Positions 17,282-26,904 of a DNA stretch of 64,000 nt are shown here, one piece after another (within the stretch, counting starts at the first letter, position 1; the number at the start of each line of letters is the position of its first letter). Position numbers and translations under genes: made by a program. This DNA is from Leptospira_A sp046736045 (GTDB taxonomy: Bacteria; Spirochaetota; Leptospiria; Leptospirales; Leptospiraceae). Under the pieces are notes generated by a model. The model saw only the letters and a list, made by a program, of their open reading frames with translations, was not told where the DNA came from and did not search any database. The stretch lies in contig NZ_CP177133.1 of assembly GCF_046736045.1 (NCBI RefSeq), positions 124,001 to 188,000 of the forward strand, given 5' to 3'.

Positions 17282-18474
17282 TTGTTTAAATACTCTTTGA
17301 ATGTTTTTTCCAAAATATCCGCATGTCTTTCCGTAACCGGAATATGGGGAGCGATTCTAAGTCTTCCCATCCGGACTGCCGTATATATTTTTTTGGATCT
17401 GAAAAAAGAATTGATCGCATCCGGTGTAAATTGCCCGGATTCGTGACCTTTAACTCCTATAATTCCCGATTTGGAACCGGGAAAAGAATCATTATCCAAA
17501 ATAAAACCGAGATTTCGTAATTTAACAGAGATTAAATCTGAAATTTCATAGATCCTGTTTTGCACTTTTGCAAACCCGATGGTAGACAACATTTGCAAAG
17601 AAGCATAAAAATAAATCCAATCATTGAAGTTTGCAGTACTATGTTCAAACTGATCCGCAGCCGGTTTCAATTCATCCCTATAAGGCAAATACTGAGAGTC
17701 ATTTTTCACACTCCCCGCTCCCTTAAAAATCAAACGAAAGTCTTTGGATGCTTCGGGAGAAATATAAATCGCTGCAACTCCCAAAGGACCGAGTAACCAC
17801 TTCCAGGCGGCAAACGCCGCAAATTCGACTTTTACCTGACTCAGATCAATCGGGATATGACCGAATGCCTGGCTCCCGTCCAGAACCAAACGAACACCGG
17901 CGCTTTCGCAAATTTTAGAAATGGCAATCAAATCCAAAGGCATTCCCGTACACCAATGAACAGGCGATAAACTAAGAAGAGATACGTCGCCCTTTCCGAT
18001 TTCAGCTTCCAGATTTTCGATGAATTGGTCGGGAGTGTCTCCGGTAGCCACAAATGTAATATCGACTTCTTTTTCCTTCCAGTGCTCCCAAGGATATACA
18101 TTGCTCGGATATTCGTTTTCCAAAACGAGAATGCGTGTTCCCGGTGAAAGTCGGATGCTGTGGGAATAGAGATTGATTCCTTCGGAAGTATTATGAATGA
18201 GTCCGATGGATTTTGGGGAACAGTTCAATAATCCCGCCAAATAATCCTGCAAAATTCCTCTGAATTTAGGCTCCGAATATCTGGGGGCAAAAATTCCAAA
18301 CCGCGAGTATTCATCAAAATAATCTGCCATCACGGAAGCGGCAAAACTGGATACAGGGGAAATTCCACAAAAATTCAACCAAATGGAGTCATTTTGAATG
18401 GGGTAAAGCCGGGAAACTTCCTCCCAATCTTTAGGAATGGGAAAAGAAGGCAATTGAGGTTCAGAAGAAGTCAT
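17278..18474 (-). CDS. Class V aminotransferase (NifS/SufS-like fold)
   Basis: A 398-residue PLP enzyme. The cofactor lysine is Lys225 in AWKWLLGP and the aspartate holding the pyridine ring is Asp199 (LVLDGSQAFGHI). The substrate-loop Cys of SufS is not obvious, so a cysteine desulfurase role is less likely than isopenicillin-N-epimerase-like or other desulfurase-related chemistry. No Suf or Isc partner lies nearby. It overlaps the BASS transporter gene by four bases, which hints that the transporter carries a substrate or product of this enzyme. Upstream it is divergent from alr with a 58-base gap. Confidence 0.8.
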   Translation of the reverse strand: MTSSEPQLPSFPIPKDWEEVSRLYPIQNDSIWLNFCGISPVSSFAASVMADYFDEYSRFGIFAPRYSEPKFRGILQDYLAGLLNCSPKSIGLIHNTSEGINLYSHSIRLSPGTRILVLENEYPSNVYPWEHWKEKEVDITFVATGDTPDQFIENLEAEIGKGDVSLLSLSPVHWCTGMPLDLIAISKICESAGVRLVLDGSQAFGHIPIDLSQVKVEFAAFAAWKWLLGPLGVAAIYISPEASKDFRLIFKGAGSVKNDSQYLPYRDELKPAADQFEHSTANFNDWIYFYASLQMLSTIGFAKVQNRIYEISDLISVKLRNLGFILDNDSFPGSKSGIIGVKGHESGQFTPDAINSFFRSKKIYTAVRMGRLRIAPHIPVTERHADILEKTFKEYLNK

Positions 18475-18532
18475 TGAAAGAAAGAAATATCTGTAGCGAC
18501 AGACGAGAAAAGTAAAAAATTATGGAAGAGTC

Positions 18533-19663
18533 ATGCTCGCATGCAGTGTAACTCTTTCTAAATCTGCGTTTTCGCATAATATATCCCTTTACCGCAAACT
18601 TCTCGGGGACAAAACCAGGTTTGCCGGAATCGTAAAGTCCAACGCCTACGGCCATGGGCTTTTGGAAACTGCGGAAATCGTTCTTTCTACAGGAGCTGAT
18701 TTGCTTGGTGTCAATTCCCTGGAAGAAGCGACCCTTTTACGCAAATCTTTCCCGAAAACCACAATCCTGATTATGGGTTCCGTTCCCAATTTGAGTTCCC
18801 GCTTACAGGAATTAGCTGATCCAAACTTCTGGGTTTTGGTTTCACGTGTGGATGAGGTGGAACTTCTTTCGAAATTATCCCCTGCTCCCCGGATTCATTT
18901 CAAATTGGACACAGGGATGTCCAGGTTAGGCGAGTCTTATCCCGATTGGGAAAAAACTGCAAAAGAGATACATAAAAAAAATCTGCCTCTTGCGGGACTT
19001 GCCACTCATTTTGCGAGCACGGAAGATTTTACGGAACATTCTTATTCCATGTTTCAATTGAACCGTTTTCAGGAAGGAATCGAATTATTTCAATCTCTCG
19101 GATTCAAAGATTTGATTTGCCATTGTGCGTCGTCCGCCTCAGCCATGTTATTCCCTGAAGCACGCATGGATATGGTTCGGGTGGGGATTTCCATGTACGG
19201 ACTTTGGCCGAGTTTGGAGACAAAGTTATCCCTTTCCCAAATGGGCAAAGAATTCGGAATGTTAAAACCGGCACTTACCTGGAAAACAAAAATCCAGCAC
19301 ATCCAATCTTTACCGAGTGGTGCCTTTGTAGGTTACGGCTCTACTTATAAAACCACTTACCCTACAAAACTCGCCGTTGTGCCTGTGGGATATTATGAAG
19401 GCTTGGATCGAAAATTATCTAATCATGGTTATATGCTCGTAAATGGAGAAAGAGCCAAAATACTCGGTAGAATTTGTATGAACATGACTATGATCGAAAT
19501 CACTCATATTCCGGATGCAAAACTGAATGATGAAGTGATTCTCATCGGCCAGTCCGGTAAAGAAATCATCACTGCGGATGACCACGCTCTTTGGACAAAT
19601 ACAATCAATTATGAAGTTGTTACAAAAATATTGGATCGTTTCCCGAGAACGATCGTCGACTAA
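18533..19663 (+). CDS. alr: Alanine racemase
   Basis: A 376-residue fold-type III PLP enzyme converting L- to D-alanine for peptidoglycan. The PLP lysine is Lys35 in AGIVKSNAYGHG, and the second catalytic base is the tyrosine in VGYGSTYKT near residue 264. LDTGMSRLG and the C-terminal GRICMNMTMIEI match the family. Length is normal. The ATG chosen places the PLP lysine at the usual position. The next gene follows after nine bases and may be co-transcribed. Confidence 0.95.
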   Translation: MLACSVTLSKSAFSHNISLYRKLLGDKTRFAGIVKSNAYGHGLLETAEIVLSTGADLLGVNSLEEATLLRKSFPKTTILIMGSVPNLSSRLQELADPNFWVLVSRVDEVELLSKLSPAPRIHFKLDTGMSRLGESYPDWEKTAKEIHKKNLPLAGLATHFASTEDFTEHSYSMFQLNRFQEGIELFQSLGFKDLICHCASSASAMLFPEARMDMVRVGISMYGLWPSLETKLSLSQMGKEFGMLKPALTWKTKIQHIQSLPSGAFVGYGSTYKTTYPTKLAVVPVGYYEGLDRKLSNHGYMLVNGERAKILGRICMNMTMIEITHIPDAKLNDEVILIGQSGKEIITADDHALWTNTINYEVVTKILDRFPRTIVD

Positions 19664-19672
19664 AGGAAGATT

Positions 19673-20566
19673 ATGATACCCAGACAAAGTTATGAATGGA
19701 AAAACCATCGCATTACTTACGTAAAACACCCTGCCGCCTCACCTAAATTAAAGGAAAAAATCGTACTCGTCGGGGGATGGTGTTCATCGGCCGATTATTG
19801 GAAATTGAATATTGCTTTTTTTCAACAATTCGGAGAGGTCATCGAACTCGACTTAATCGGACATTATCCGGCGGAAATATTGGATTATAAAAAGAAACTC
19901 ACCTTACAAGAGTTTCTGGAAGCCCAAGCAAATGCCATCTGGGAATCAGCAGGTGAAAAAGACATTACTCTTGTAGGTCACTCCACAGGAGGAATGGCAG
20001 TGCTCGCCATCGCAGCACTTTTCCCAGGTCGAATCAAACAAGTGGTTTCCATCGCTCCTTATGTGCACGGACCGGTGCGCGGCCCTTTAAAATTGGGGAT
20101 TTTGGGACTTCGTGCCAATTTGGGAATGTTTTTTGATATGGGATTCAAATTGGGAAAATCCATTCCCAAGGTTTTGAATTTAGGATTTTCTTTCGGTGTT
20201 TATAACTCCAAAGAATTTCATTCCAATCCGGAAATCAAAACCTTCATTGAAGAATATTACCCTCAGTTTGAAAATTTGAATCCTAGAAATATTCTGATGA
20301 TTTTGGAAATGTTGGACCGTGCCGACATACGACCGATCGTATTCGGAAATGAAGTTCCCGTTCTCATATTACGGGGAGAAGACGATCCTGTGATTCCCGG
20401 CAGAGATGTGGAAGAATTGGAACGAACCACCCCGAACGTAAAAGCGATTCGTTTTGCAGAATGCGGACATTTCGTACACTTGGAAAAAAAGCATGCTTTC
20501 GAAAAAGTGATCACTGACTTTTTCATCAGCAAAAAACAGTCCAGGTTGAAAAAATCATTTTTTTAA
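19673..20566 (+). CDS. Alpha/beta hydrolase
   Basis: A 297-residue cytoplasmic alpha/beta hydrolase. The nucleophile is Ser104 in VGHSTGGMAV, the likely acid is in LRGEDDPVIPG near residue 236, and the base is His in ECGHFVHLEK near 267. The oxyanion region VGGWCSSADYW is at 33-43. The family includes BioH-like esterases and haloperoxidase-like enzymes; the substrate is not evident. It sits just behind alr, and its last 12 bases overlap the end of a convergent nitrilase gene. Confidence 0.82.
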   Translation: MIPRQSYEWKNHRITYVKHPAASPKLKEKIVLVGGWCSSADYWKLNIAFFQQFGEVIELDLIGHYPAEILDYKKKLTLQEFLEAQANAIWESAGEKDITLVGHSTGGMAVLAIAALFPGRIKQVVSIAPYVHGPVRGPLKLGILGLRANLGMFFDMGFKLGKSIPKVLNLGFSFGVYNSKEFHSNPEIKTFIEEYYPQFENLNPRNILMILEMLDRADIRPIVFGNEVPVLILRGEDDPVIPGRDVEELERTTPNVKAIRFAECGHFVHLEKKHAFEKVITDFFISKKQSRLKKSFF

Positions 20567-21379
20567 GAATAACGAATGTTGCAAGGCCGGTAGTTTATGA
20601 CGGATTTCATGCAAAGACTCCAGATTGATTTCTGCAATTGCAAAACCGGGTTCTTTTCCCGCATCTGCAAGTACGGTTCCCCAGGGAGAAACGATCAGAG
20701 AATGCCCGTATGTTTTTCTTTTCCCATGAGGATCATGAACTCCCGTTTGTCCCGGTGCTAGTATAAACATAAAATTTTCAATCGCGCGGGCCCGAAGCAA
20801 TACTTCCCAATGCGCTTCACCGGTTGGTGTTGTAAATGCGGCAGGTAAAAAACACACTTCGCAACCTTTCTGTGAAAGATCACGAAATAACTCGGGGAAC
20901 CGAATGTCGTAACAAATGGCAGAAGATATTTTGCCTAATGACGTTTCGATGACAGAAGGAATCTTTCCTCCGCTCATCGTAGATCTGGATTCGCTATAAC
21001 TGAATCCGTCTCCTACTTCTGCATTGAAAAGATGCGCTTTGTAATACCGGAAAATTTCTTTGCCCGAAGGATCGAAAAGCAAAGCAGTATTATAAACCTT
21101 CTCATTTTCCGCGCGAGTGGGAAACCCGCCGCCCAAAAGATGAATTTGAAAATCTTTTGCAGTTTCCGAAAGAAACTGAATGGTTTCCGTTTCAATCTCT
21201 CCCAACAGATTTCTTTTTTCTTCCTCACTTCCCATAAAGGAAAAGTTTTCAGGAAGGCCGACAAGCTTTGCTCCCTTTTCCACTGCTTCTTCAATGTATT
21301 GTCTGCACTTGGTTAGGTTGTTTGCTACCCTTGCATTGCTGGAAACCTGGACAACTGCGGCTTTATAGATATCTTTCAT
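20555..21379 (-). CDS. Carbon-nitrogen hydrolase (Nit-type omega-amidase/deaminated glutathione amidase)
   Basis: A 274-residue nitrilase-superfamily amidase. The catalytic triad is Glu44 (LPENFSFMG), Lys114 (YYKAHLFN) and Cys156 (AICYDIRFPELFR). The spacing and the sequence LFNAEVGDG resemble the Nit1/Nit2 branch, which removes deaminated glutathione or alpha-keto acid amides as metabolite repair. A cytoplasmic protein of normal length. It is divergent from argB with 56 bases between starts. The exact amide substrate is inferred from family resemblance only. Confidence 0.87.
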   Translation of the reverse strand: MKDIYKAAVVQVSSNARVANNLTKCRQYIEEAVEKGAKLVGLPENFSFMGSEEEKRNLLGEIETETIQFLSETAKDFQIHLLGGGFPTRAENEKVYNTALLFDPSGKEIFRYYKAHLFNAEVGDGFSYSESRSTMSGGKIPSVIETSLGKISSAICYDIRFPELFRDLSQKGCEVCFLPAAFTTPTGEAHWEVLLRARAIENFMFILAPGQTGVHDPHGKRKTYGHSLIVSPWGTVLADAGKEPGFAIAEINLESLHEIRHKLPALQHSLFLKK

Positions 21380-21435
21380 AAAAAAACGATCCTTAAGAAA
21401 TCATGGTATATTTTCAATGACCATATAGAGGAAAT

Positions 21436-22308
21436 ATGGAACTCCAACTGGAAAAAATCAATCATATCCTAGAAGCTCTTCCCTATTTGATCAAGTATTC
21501 AGGCAAAACCATCGTCATCAAATACGGCGGCGCCGCAATGATCGAAGAAGACTTAAAAGCCTCCTTTGCTGAAGACATTGTTTTATTAAAGTATTTAGGA
21601 ATCAATCCGGTTGTTGTTCATGGTGGCGGTCCTGAGATCAATCAGTTGATTAAATCGCTCAATTTGAACACTCAATTCATCAGAGGTCATCGCGTAACGG
21701 ATGAACCCACGATGGAAGTGGTCGAAATGGTTCTCACCGGAAAAGTGAACAAACAAATCGTATCTCTCATCCAGGAAAAAGGAGGAAAGACAGTAGGTCT
21801 TTCCGGAAAAGACGGAGGACTCACTCTTGCTGAAAAGTATCTGATGGAGTTTGAAGACGAAAATGGAAAATTGCAAAGCCTCGACCTGGGACTTGTCGGG
21901 CAAATCTCCGAAGTCAATCCTTCCCTCATTCATACTCTCCAAGCAGAAGATTTTATCCCGATCATCTCTCCCGTTTCCGTTTCTAAGGAAGGGAAAACCC
22001 TGAATATCAATGCCGATACGATGGCAGGGGCGATCGCTGCATCATTGTCTGCTGAAAAATTAATATTGTTAACCGACACCCCCGGCATTCTGATCGACGG
22101 ACAATTGGTGACCGGTCTCAACAAACAAAAGATTGACGAATACATCAAATCAGGTCAGATTTCCGGCGGAATGATTCCCAAAGTTGAATGCTGTTTGGAT
22201 GCAATGCAAGGAGGAGTGAAACGAGCTCATATTATTGACGGGCGTGTTCCTCATTCCGTGCTAATTGAGGTCTTGACAAATCAAGGAATCGGCAGTCTCA
22301 TCGAATAA
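21436..22308 (+). CDS. argB: Acetylglutamate kinase
   Basis: A 290-residue amino acid kinase catalysing the second step of arginine synthesis. Seen are the N-terminal glycine loop IKYGGAAM, the second loop VVHGGGPEINQL, the substrate segment SGKDGGL, and the ATP site LTDTPGI. The C-terminal GGMIPKVECCLDAM and HIIDGRVPHSVL are typical. An N-terminal extension helix of about 20 residues before the kinase core (LEKINHILEALPYLIKYSGK) is the sort found in arginine-inhibited hexameric enzymes, so feedback control by arginine is possible. A phosphatase gene follows after 15 bases. Confidence 0.95.
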   Translation: MELQLEKINHILEALPYLIKYSGKTIVIKYGGAAMIEEDLKASFAEDIVLLKYLGINPVVVHGGGPEINQLIKSLNLNTQFIRGHRVTDEPTMEVVEMVLTGKVNKQIVSLIQEKGGKTVGLSGKDGGLTLAEKYLMEFEDENGKLQSLDLGLVGQISEVNPSLIHTLQAEDFIPIISPVSVSKEGKTLNINADTMAGAIAASLSAEKLILLTDTPGILIDGQLVTGLNKQKIDEYIKSGQISGGMIPKVECCLDAMQGGVKRAHIIDGRVPHSVLIEVLTNQGIGSLIE

Positions 22309-22323
22309 ACACTATAAAAAGTT

Positions 22324-24069
22324 ATGCCTACAAAACAGTTAACACTTCGTCTTATTTCCGACATCGCAAGTCGAATCAATTCAACGGCTGACTTAGAAAC
22401 TCTCTTAAGTGAAATCATGGGTATCACCAGGGACGTTTTGGACACAGAAGGGTCTTCTCTGTTACTTTATGATAAAGAACAAGACGTTCTGGTATTCAAT
22501 ACTACAAGCGGGCTCAAAGAAGAATCCCTCTCCAACCTAACAGTACCTAGGGGAAAAGGAATTGCAGGGATGGTTCTCGAAACCTTGCAGCCTGAAATCG
22601 TAAATGATGCGGCAAATGACACACGCATCTTCAAAGCAATCGACCAGACTGTAGGTTATGTAACACGCAACCTGCTCTGTGTTCCCATGATTGCCCAAGG
22701 GGAAGTGCAAGGTGTTTTGGAAGCGGTGAACTCACAAGACAACAGAGAATTCAACCAAACAGATATTAGAATACTCCGATACCTGTCCGACCAGGCGGCG
22801 ATTGCCGTTAAAAACCGACTTCTCATCGACAAACTGAACTTACGTGCCAACGAATTGAATTGTTTATACCAAATTTCGAACGCACTTTCCAATATCCAGA
22901 ATTCGGAAGAGTTTATGGATTTGGCCGTAAAAACCATCTCCGAAGTTTTACAAGTGGATCGTGTTGCACTTAAGTTTGAAAAAATCGATCAGAAAGGACT
23001 TCCCAGATCTAAATCCAAAGGGTTTTCGGATCAGTATCTGGACGAAGAAGTGCAGACTACTTTATTTGCCGACCGCTCCGATTGGATGAACAAAGGTTTT
23101 AAAATCATCACAGCCGGATCACCGCAAGGAATTTTGCTCACTCAAAACGGGATTTTCCAACATAGTTTGATGTTACTTCCCATTTTGAAAAACAAAGAAT
23201 GGTTAGGTGCCCTTGCCGTATCCGACAAAACCTCAAGAACAAGATTCGATGAGATGGATATTAAAATCCTTCGTACTCTTTCCAATCAGGTGGGTGAAGC
23301 CTATCGCGCATTGCAAGTGAAGATCCAAAGTGATCGTTTGAAAAACATCGATCGTGATATGCAAGTTGCGGCGATGATTCAAAAACATTCCCTTCCTATC
23401 ATACCGAAACAATATTCCTTACTTGAATTTGATACGTATTACCAAGCTTCCCGTGAAATCGGAGGAGACTTTTACGATATGGTGATTCATGGCAAAGACG
23501 AAGTGTCCTGTATCATCGCGGATGTTTCCGGAAAAGGCACGCCTGCCGCTTTGTTTATGGAACTTTCAAAAACAGTATTGCAGCAGGAAGTTTCAAAAAC
23601 CACTTCTACCAAAGAAGCTCTCACTCGTGCCAATGAAATGATCCAGGACAAGTCGGGCTTTCTTATGTTTGTGACTGCGATGCTCGTTCGAATCAATATG
23701 ACCAAAAAGGAAATTATGTTTTCTTCTGCGGGTCATAACTTGCAAATTCTCTACCAAAAGAAGCACCATAAGATCCAACATCTTTCCGGAAAAGGACAGC
23801 CGATGGGGATTAGCAATTGTGAGTTTTCAGAACACACAATGAGTTACCTGCCGGGAGATTTGCTTGTGCTCTATACTGATGGAGTAACGGAGGCAATGAA
23901 CTCCAAAGAAGAACTTTTTTCAGAAGAAAGACTGGAATCCGTGATTCTCTCTCATATCAATGATCCTCCTGAAATCATCCGCCAGGCAATTTTGCAAAAA
24001 GTAAGTGAATTTATCGGAGATGCAGAACCACACGATGATATTACCCTCTTTATCATTCGTCTAAACTAA
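22324..24069 (+). CDS. GAF-GAF-PP2C (SpoIIE/RsbU-type) phosphatase
   Basis: A 581-residue cytoplasmic regulator. Two GAF domains (about 15-165 and 185-335) are followed by a linker with MQVAAMIQKHSLP and a PP2C-type phosphatase domain (about 370-580). Metal-ligand motifs are GGDFYDM, IIADVSGKGTPAA, and the C-terminal DDITLFII; the acidic DGVTEAMNS motif is also present. GAF domains bind small ligands such as cyclic nucleotides or sense redox. The output should be dephosphorylation of an anti-sigma-antagonist protein, but none is encoded nearby. A coiled-coil gene follows after 12 bases and may be a partner. Confidence 0.87.
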   Translation: MPTKQLTLRLISDIASRINSTADLETLLSEIMGITRDVLDTEGSSLLLYDKEQDVLVFNTTSGLKEESLSNLTVPRGKGIAGMVLETLQPEIVNDAANDTRIFKAIDQTVGYVTRNLLCVPMIAQGEVQGVLEAVNSQDNREFNQTDIRILRYLSDQAAIAVKNRLLIDKLNLRANELNCLYQISNALSNIQNSEEFMDLAVKTISEVLQVDRVALKFEKIDQKGLPRSKSKGFSDQYLDEEVQTTLFADRSDWMNKGFKIITAGSPQGILLTQNGIFQHSLMLLPILKNKEWLGALAVSDKTSRTRFDEMDIKILRTLSNQVGEAYRALQVKIQSDRLKNIDRDMQVAAMIQKHSLPIIPKQYSLLEFDTYYQASREIGGDFYDMVIHGKDEVSCIIADVSGKGTPAALFMELSKTVLQQEVSKTTSTKEALTRANEMIQDKSGFLMFVTAMLVRINMTKKEIMFSSAGHNLQILYQKKHHKIQHLSGKGQPMGISNCEFSEHTMSYLPGDLLVLYTDGVTEAMNSKEELFSEERLESVILSHINDPPEIIRQAILQKVSEFIGDAEPHDDITLFIIRLN

Positions 24070-24081
24070 TAGGTGCTGACC

Positions 24082-24678
24082 ATGAAATTTACCAAAACTC
24101 TCAACTCTATCGCGGTAGCTTTACGTCTGGATAAAATCAATAAAGCAATGTTAGATGCTGTTGTAGATACAAGGGTACAAAAAGCCCTGAGCCAATCCGA
24201 CAAACTCAGAAAAGAACAGGACAAACTCAAAGAAAAGGATTTTAAAAAGAAACTGGAAGAAATGCAAAGATCGCATGAAACCAGCTTCGAACATTACCGG
24301 ATGGAAACCGAAAATCTAATCTCCACTTTCAAAAATCAAATCCTGATGGAAAAAAAGGAAGTATTGAAAGAAAGGGAAGTTGTCAAAGAAATGCAAAGGC
24401 AAGCAATGATTCGGGACAACCGTTTCCAACATTACATACTCAGGTTCAAAGAAATTCTATTCATCAATAAGAAGGTGGTTGAGACCATTCAGAATCTGGT
24501 GAAAGTAGAATCGAATATCGGAGACCTTTTGTATGAAATAGATAATTATGATGAAAGCAAGTTTATTAAAAAACCTGCCGTCATGATTGATTCCGAATTT
24601 TTTGACGAACTCAGTCAAAAAGAAGAAGAGATCAGGGATAATATTTTAAAATTTCAAAAGAAAGTCGAAAATAGATAA
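24082..24678 (+). CDS. Coiled-coil protein of unknown function
   Basis: I do not recognise a family. The 198-residue product is highly charged, with long Glu/Lys/Gln-rich stretches predicted as coiled coil (about 35-125). The ATG at 24082 is preferred over an upstream GTG because AGGTG lies at a good distance before it. There is no signal peptide. It is co-directional with the GAF-phosphatase gene, so it may be a binding partner or phospho-substrate of that phosphatase. It ends directly at the stop of the convergent phosphofructokinase gene. Confidence 0.7.
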   Translation: MKFTKTLNSIAVALRLDKINKAMLDAVVDTRVQKALSQSDKLRKEQDKLKEKDFKKKLEEMQRSHETSFEHYRMETENLISTFKNQILMEKKEVLKEREVVKEMQRQAMIRDNRFQHYILRFKEILFINKKVVETIQNLVKVESNIGDLLYEIDNYDESKFIKKPAVMIDSEFFDELSQKEEEIRDNILKFQKKVENR

Positions 24679-25986
24679 TCAACTGACCGCCTTCATTGAG
24701 TTAGGTTGCCCTGTTGAAGCAAGCAAGGCTCTCCAAAGAGTACTTTTTTCAGGTCTAAGCACTTTTCTCTCTGCAATCGCGAGAGAAATCGGCATCACGG
24801 TAAACACATTGTTCCAAATCCCAACCACACATCCTGTTTTGCCGGCAAACGCCGCATGTACTGCGTTTTGCGCCAAAAATCCGCAAAATACGGAATCTTC
24901 CGCAGTTGCCGGAACGGAACGAATGATATAACTCGGATCTATGTATTTTAAATTGATGGTTTGTTTTTCTTTTTTAAAATAATCCGAAATCTGATCTTTG
25001 ATAAAAAGGCCCACATCGGAAAGTTTTTTGTTTCCCGATTGATCCACATCTCCCTTGTCTTCAAAATACTTTTGCCCGGCACCCTCGGCAATGATGATTA
25101 CTGCGTGGCCTCGTTTTTGAATTCTATCTTTCAAAGTTTCCAAAAAAGCGCCCTTCCCTTCCAAATCAAAATCGGATTCTGGAATTAGAACGAAATTTAC
25201 ATTTTTAGACGCCAACGCCGCATTCACTGCGATAAAGCCGGAATGCCTTCCCATCAATTTCACAAGCCCGATTCCGAAAGGAGCACCCTTAGCTTCTTCA
25301 TGAGCGCAGTTCACCGCTTCTACCGCCTTACTGAATGCAGTTGAAAATCCGAAAGTTTTTTGAACATAATTGATATCATTATCAATTGTTTTCGGAATTC
25401 CGATGATTGCGATTTCTTCCTTTCTTTTTTTCACTTCATCCTGGATGGCTTGTGCCCCGCGAAGTGTACCGTCCCCACCTATGCAAAAAAGCATTTTGAC
25501 ACCATACAAGCATAAGGTGTCGACCATATCATTCGTAGATTGATTCCCCCGGGAAGAACCTAAAATGGATCCTCCGAAATTCATAATATGTGCCACTTTG
25601 TCCGGAGTGAGTTCGACGGGTCTATGCCCTGATTTTTTAACAAGCCCTTCGTAACCGAATGGAAACCCGAGAATACGGGGAACTTTATAGCGATAGTGAA
25701 GCTCCATTACCAATGCCCGAATCACATCATTGATCCCGGGACAGAGTCCACCACAAGTGACGATACCAGCTGTTACATCTTGGGGATTGAAATAAATTTT
25801 TTCTCTCGGGCCTGCTTGTTCAAAAAAGATAGGACTGTTTTGAACCGTATGAATCGCTTCGTCTTGCCCTGAAAATACTGTCTGGAAAAGGACAACCGAC
25901 TTCTCATCCGTCCAATAATCATATCCTGCAGGATTGGGATAAAGGCAGTCGCCGAATTGGTCTACTTTGGTATCGTTTTGATTCAT
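24679..25986 (-). CDS. 6-phosphofructokinase (group with GGDG and PKTIDND motifs)
   Basis: A 435-residue phosphofructokinase of the long type. The phosphoryl-donor site reads GGDGTLRGAQAI, with glycine at the position that is aspartate (GGDD) in most pyrophosphate-dependent enzymes, while the catalytic loop reads PKTIDNDI with the lysine typical of the PPi-enzyme and trypanosomal-type subfamily. This pairing is found in ATP-dependent enzymes of the PPi-like clade, so ATP is the more likely donor. Fructose-6-phosphate contacts are seen in LMGRHSGF. An N-terminal extension of about 65 residues precedes the core. Cytoplasmic glycolytic enzyme; the allosteric site cannot be judged. Confidence 0.88.
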   Translation of the reverse strand: MNQNDTKVDQFGDCLYPNPAGYDYWTDEKSVVLFQTVFSGQDEAIHTVQNSPIFFEQAGPREKIYFNPQDVTAGIVTCGGLCPGINDVIRALVMELHYRYKVPRILGFPFGYEGLVKKSGHRPVELTPDKVAHIMNFGGSILGSSRGNQSTNDMVDTLCLYGVKMLFCIGGDGTLRGAQAIQDEVKKRKEEIAIIGIPKTIDNDINYVQKTFGFSTAFSKAVEAVNCAHEEAKGAPFGIGLVKLMGRHSGFIAVNAALASKNVNFVLIPESDFDLEGKGAFLETLKDRIQKRGHAVIIIAEGAGQKYFEDKGDVDQSGNKKLSDVGLFIKDQISDYFKKEKQTINLKYIDPSYIIRSVPATAEDSVFCGFLAQNAVHAAFAGKTGCVVGIWNNVFTVMPISLAIAERKVLRPEKSTLWRALLASTGQPNSMKAVS

Positions 25987-26070
25987 TTCCCAAAGTTTTA
26001 ATCAAAAAAACACGGCAGGGAAAGCAAATTTCATTGCAATTCTCAAGATTTTTCGATGTTATTCCTATAG

Positions 26071-26904
26071 ATGAAAAAATTGGCCGTCGTCATTATCCTT
26101 TTGGTACCTTTCCTGACGGTCGCTCTATTGGCACAAGGTTTGCCATTTTTCTCCAGTTATTCTTTTTCCGACCCTAGACCCGGTTTATTCCAAGTGAATG
26201 CTTCACCAAACTACAGTGAGGTGCGATCCTTATCCATTCCTTTCCGATTCCCGGCGGAGCTGGAGCTAGGCAGATTTCCGGACAATACAATCAAAGACCA
26301 AACCGATCCTATTTCCAAAATTCAGATTTTTTCTCCTGTGATCCCGTTTGCAAGTATCAATCCCTACCGAAATCCGGAAGGCAGTTTTGATGTTGTGAAC
26401 AGATCTGCCAATTCAGCCATGTTGTCCTACCAGCCGAATGTAACATACATTACATTTCGACGGGGATTCAGTTTTGATATGGGATTGAGTTTCGGTATGT
26501 CCTTAAACAGCGGAGGACTTGCATATATCGATGTTTCCGAAACAAAGATGCGTCTCAGTTACCGTTTGAACCGCAATATTTTTTCTTTTTTGAAAAACTC
26601 ACGTTGGGAATTGTTTTTGCAATTATCGGAAATGCACCGTTTCGATGGAGATTCTTTTTCCAAACAATTCAATACCGCTCTTAAAGTCCAAGACCCGTCG
26701 AAAACAGGTTTCATTGGTCGCCAAATTTATGTTACACCAGGGGTGAGTATTTCCAATAGCAATTTGGTGTTTGAAGGTATGGTAAAAGTTCCTTTAAATT
26801 CGCGCGAAGCAAACCGAACCTTGGATGATCTTTGGGCGCCTGAAATTCAAGGGAATCTGGGTTTGAAGTATCTCTTACCTGTTCGCGCTTCCGAAAAGTT
26901 TTAA
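26071..26904 (+). CDS. Exported protein of unknown function, possible outer-membrane protein
   Basis: A 277-residue protein not matched to a named family. An N-terminal signal peptide (MKKLAVVIILLVPFLTVALLA) is cleaved probably after LLAQG. The rest is rich in alternating polar and aromatic residues with many short beta-like segments (VTYITFRRGFSFDMGLSFGMS), as in small beta-barrels. Its last four bases overlap the end of the convergent 95-codon gene. No operon partner on its strand. Confidence 0.65.
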   Translation: MKKLAVVIILLVPFLTVALLAQGLPFFSSYSFSDPRPGLFQVNASPNYSEVRSLSIPFRFPAELELGRFPDNTIKDQTDPISKIQIFSPVIPFASINPYRNPEGSFDVVNRSANSAMLSYQPNVTYITFRRGFSFDMGLSFGMSLNSGGLAYIDVSETKMRLSYRLNRNIFSFLKNSRWELFLQLSEMHRFDGDSFSKQFNTALKVQDPSKTGFIGRQIYVTPGVSISNSNLVFEGMVKVPLNSREANRTLDDLWAPEIQGNLGLKYLLPVRASEKF

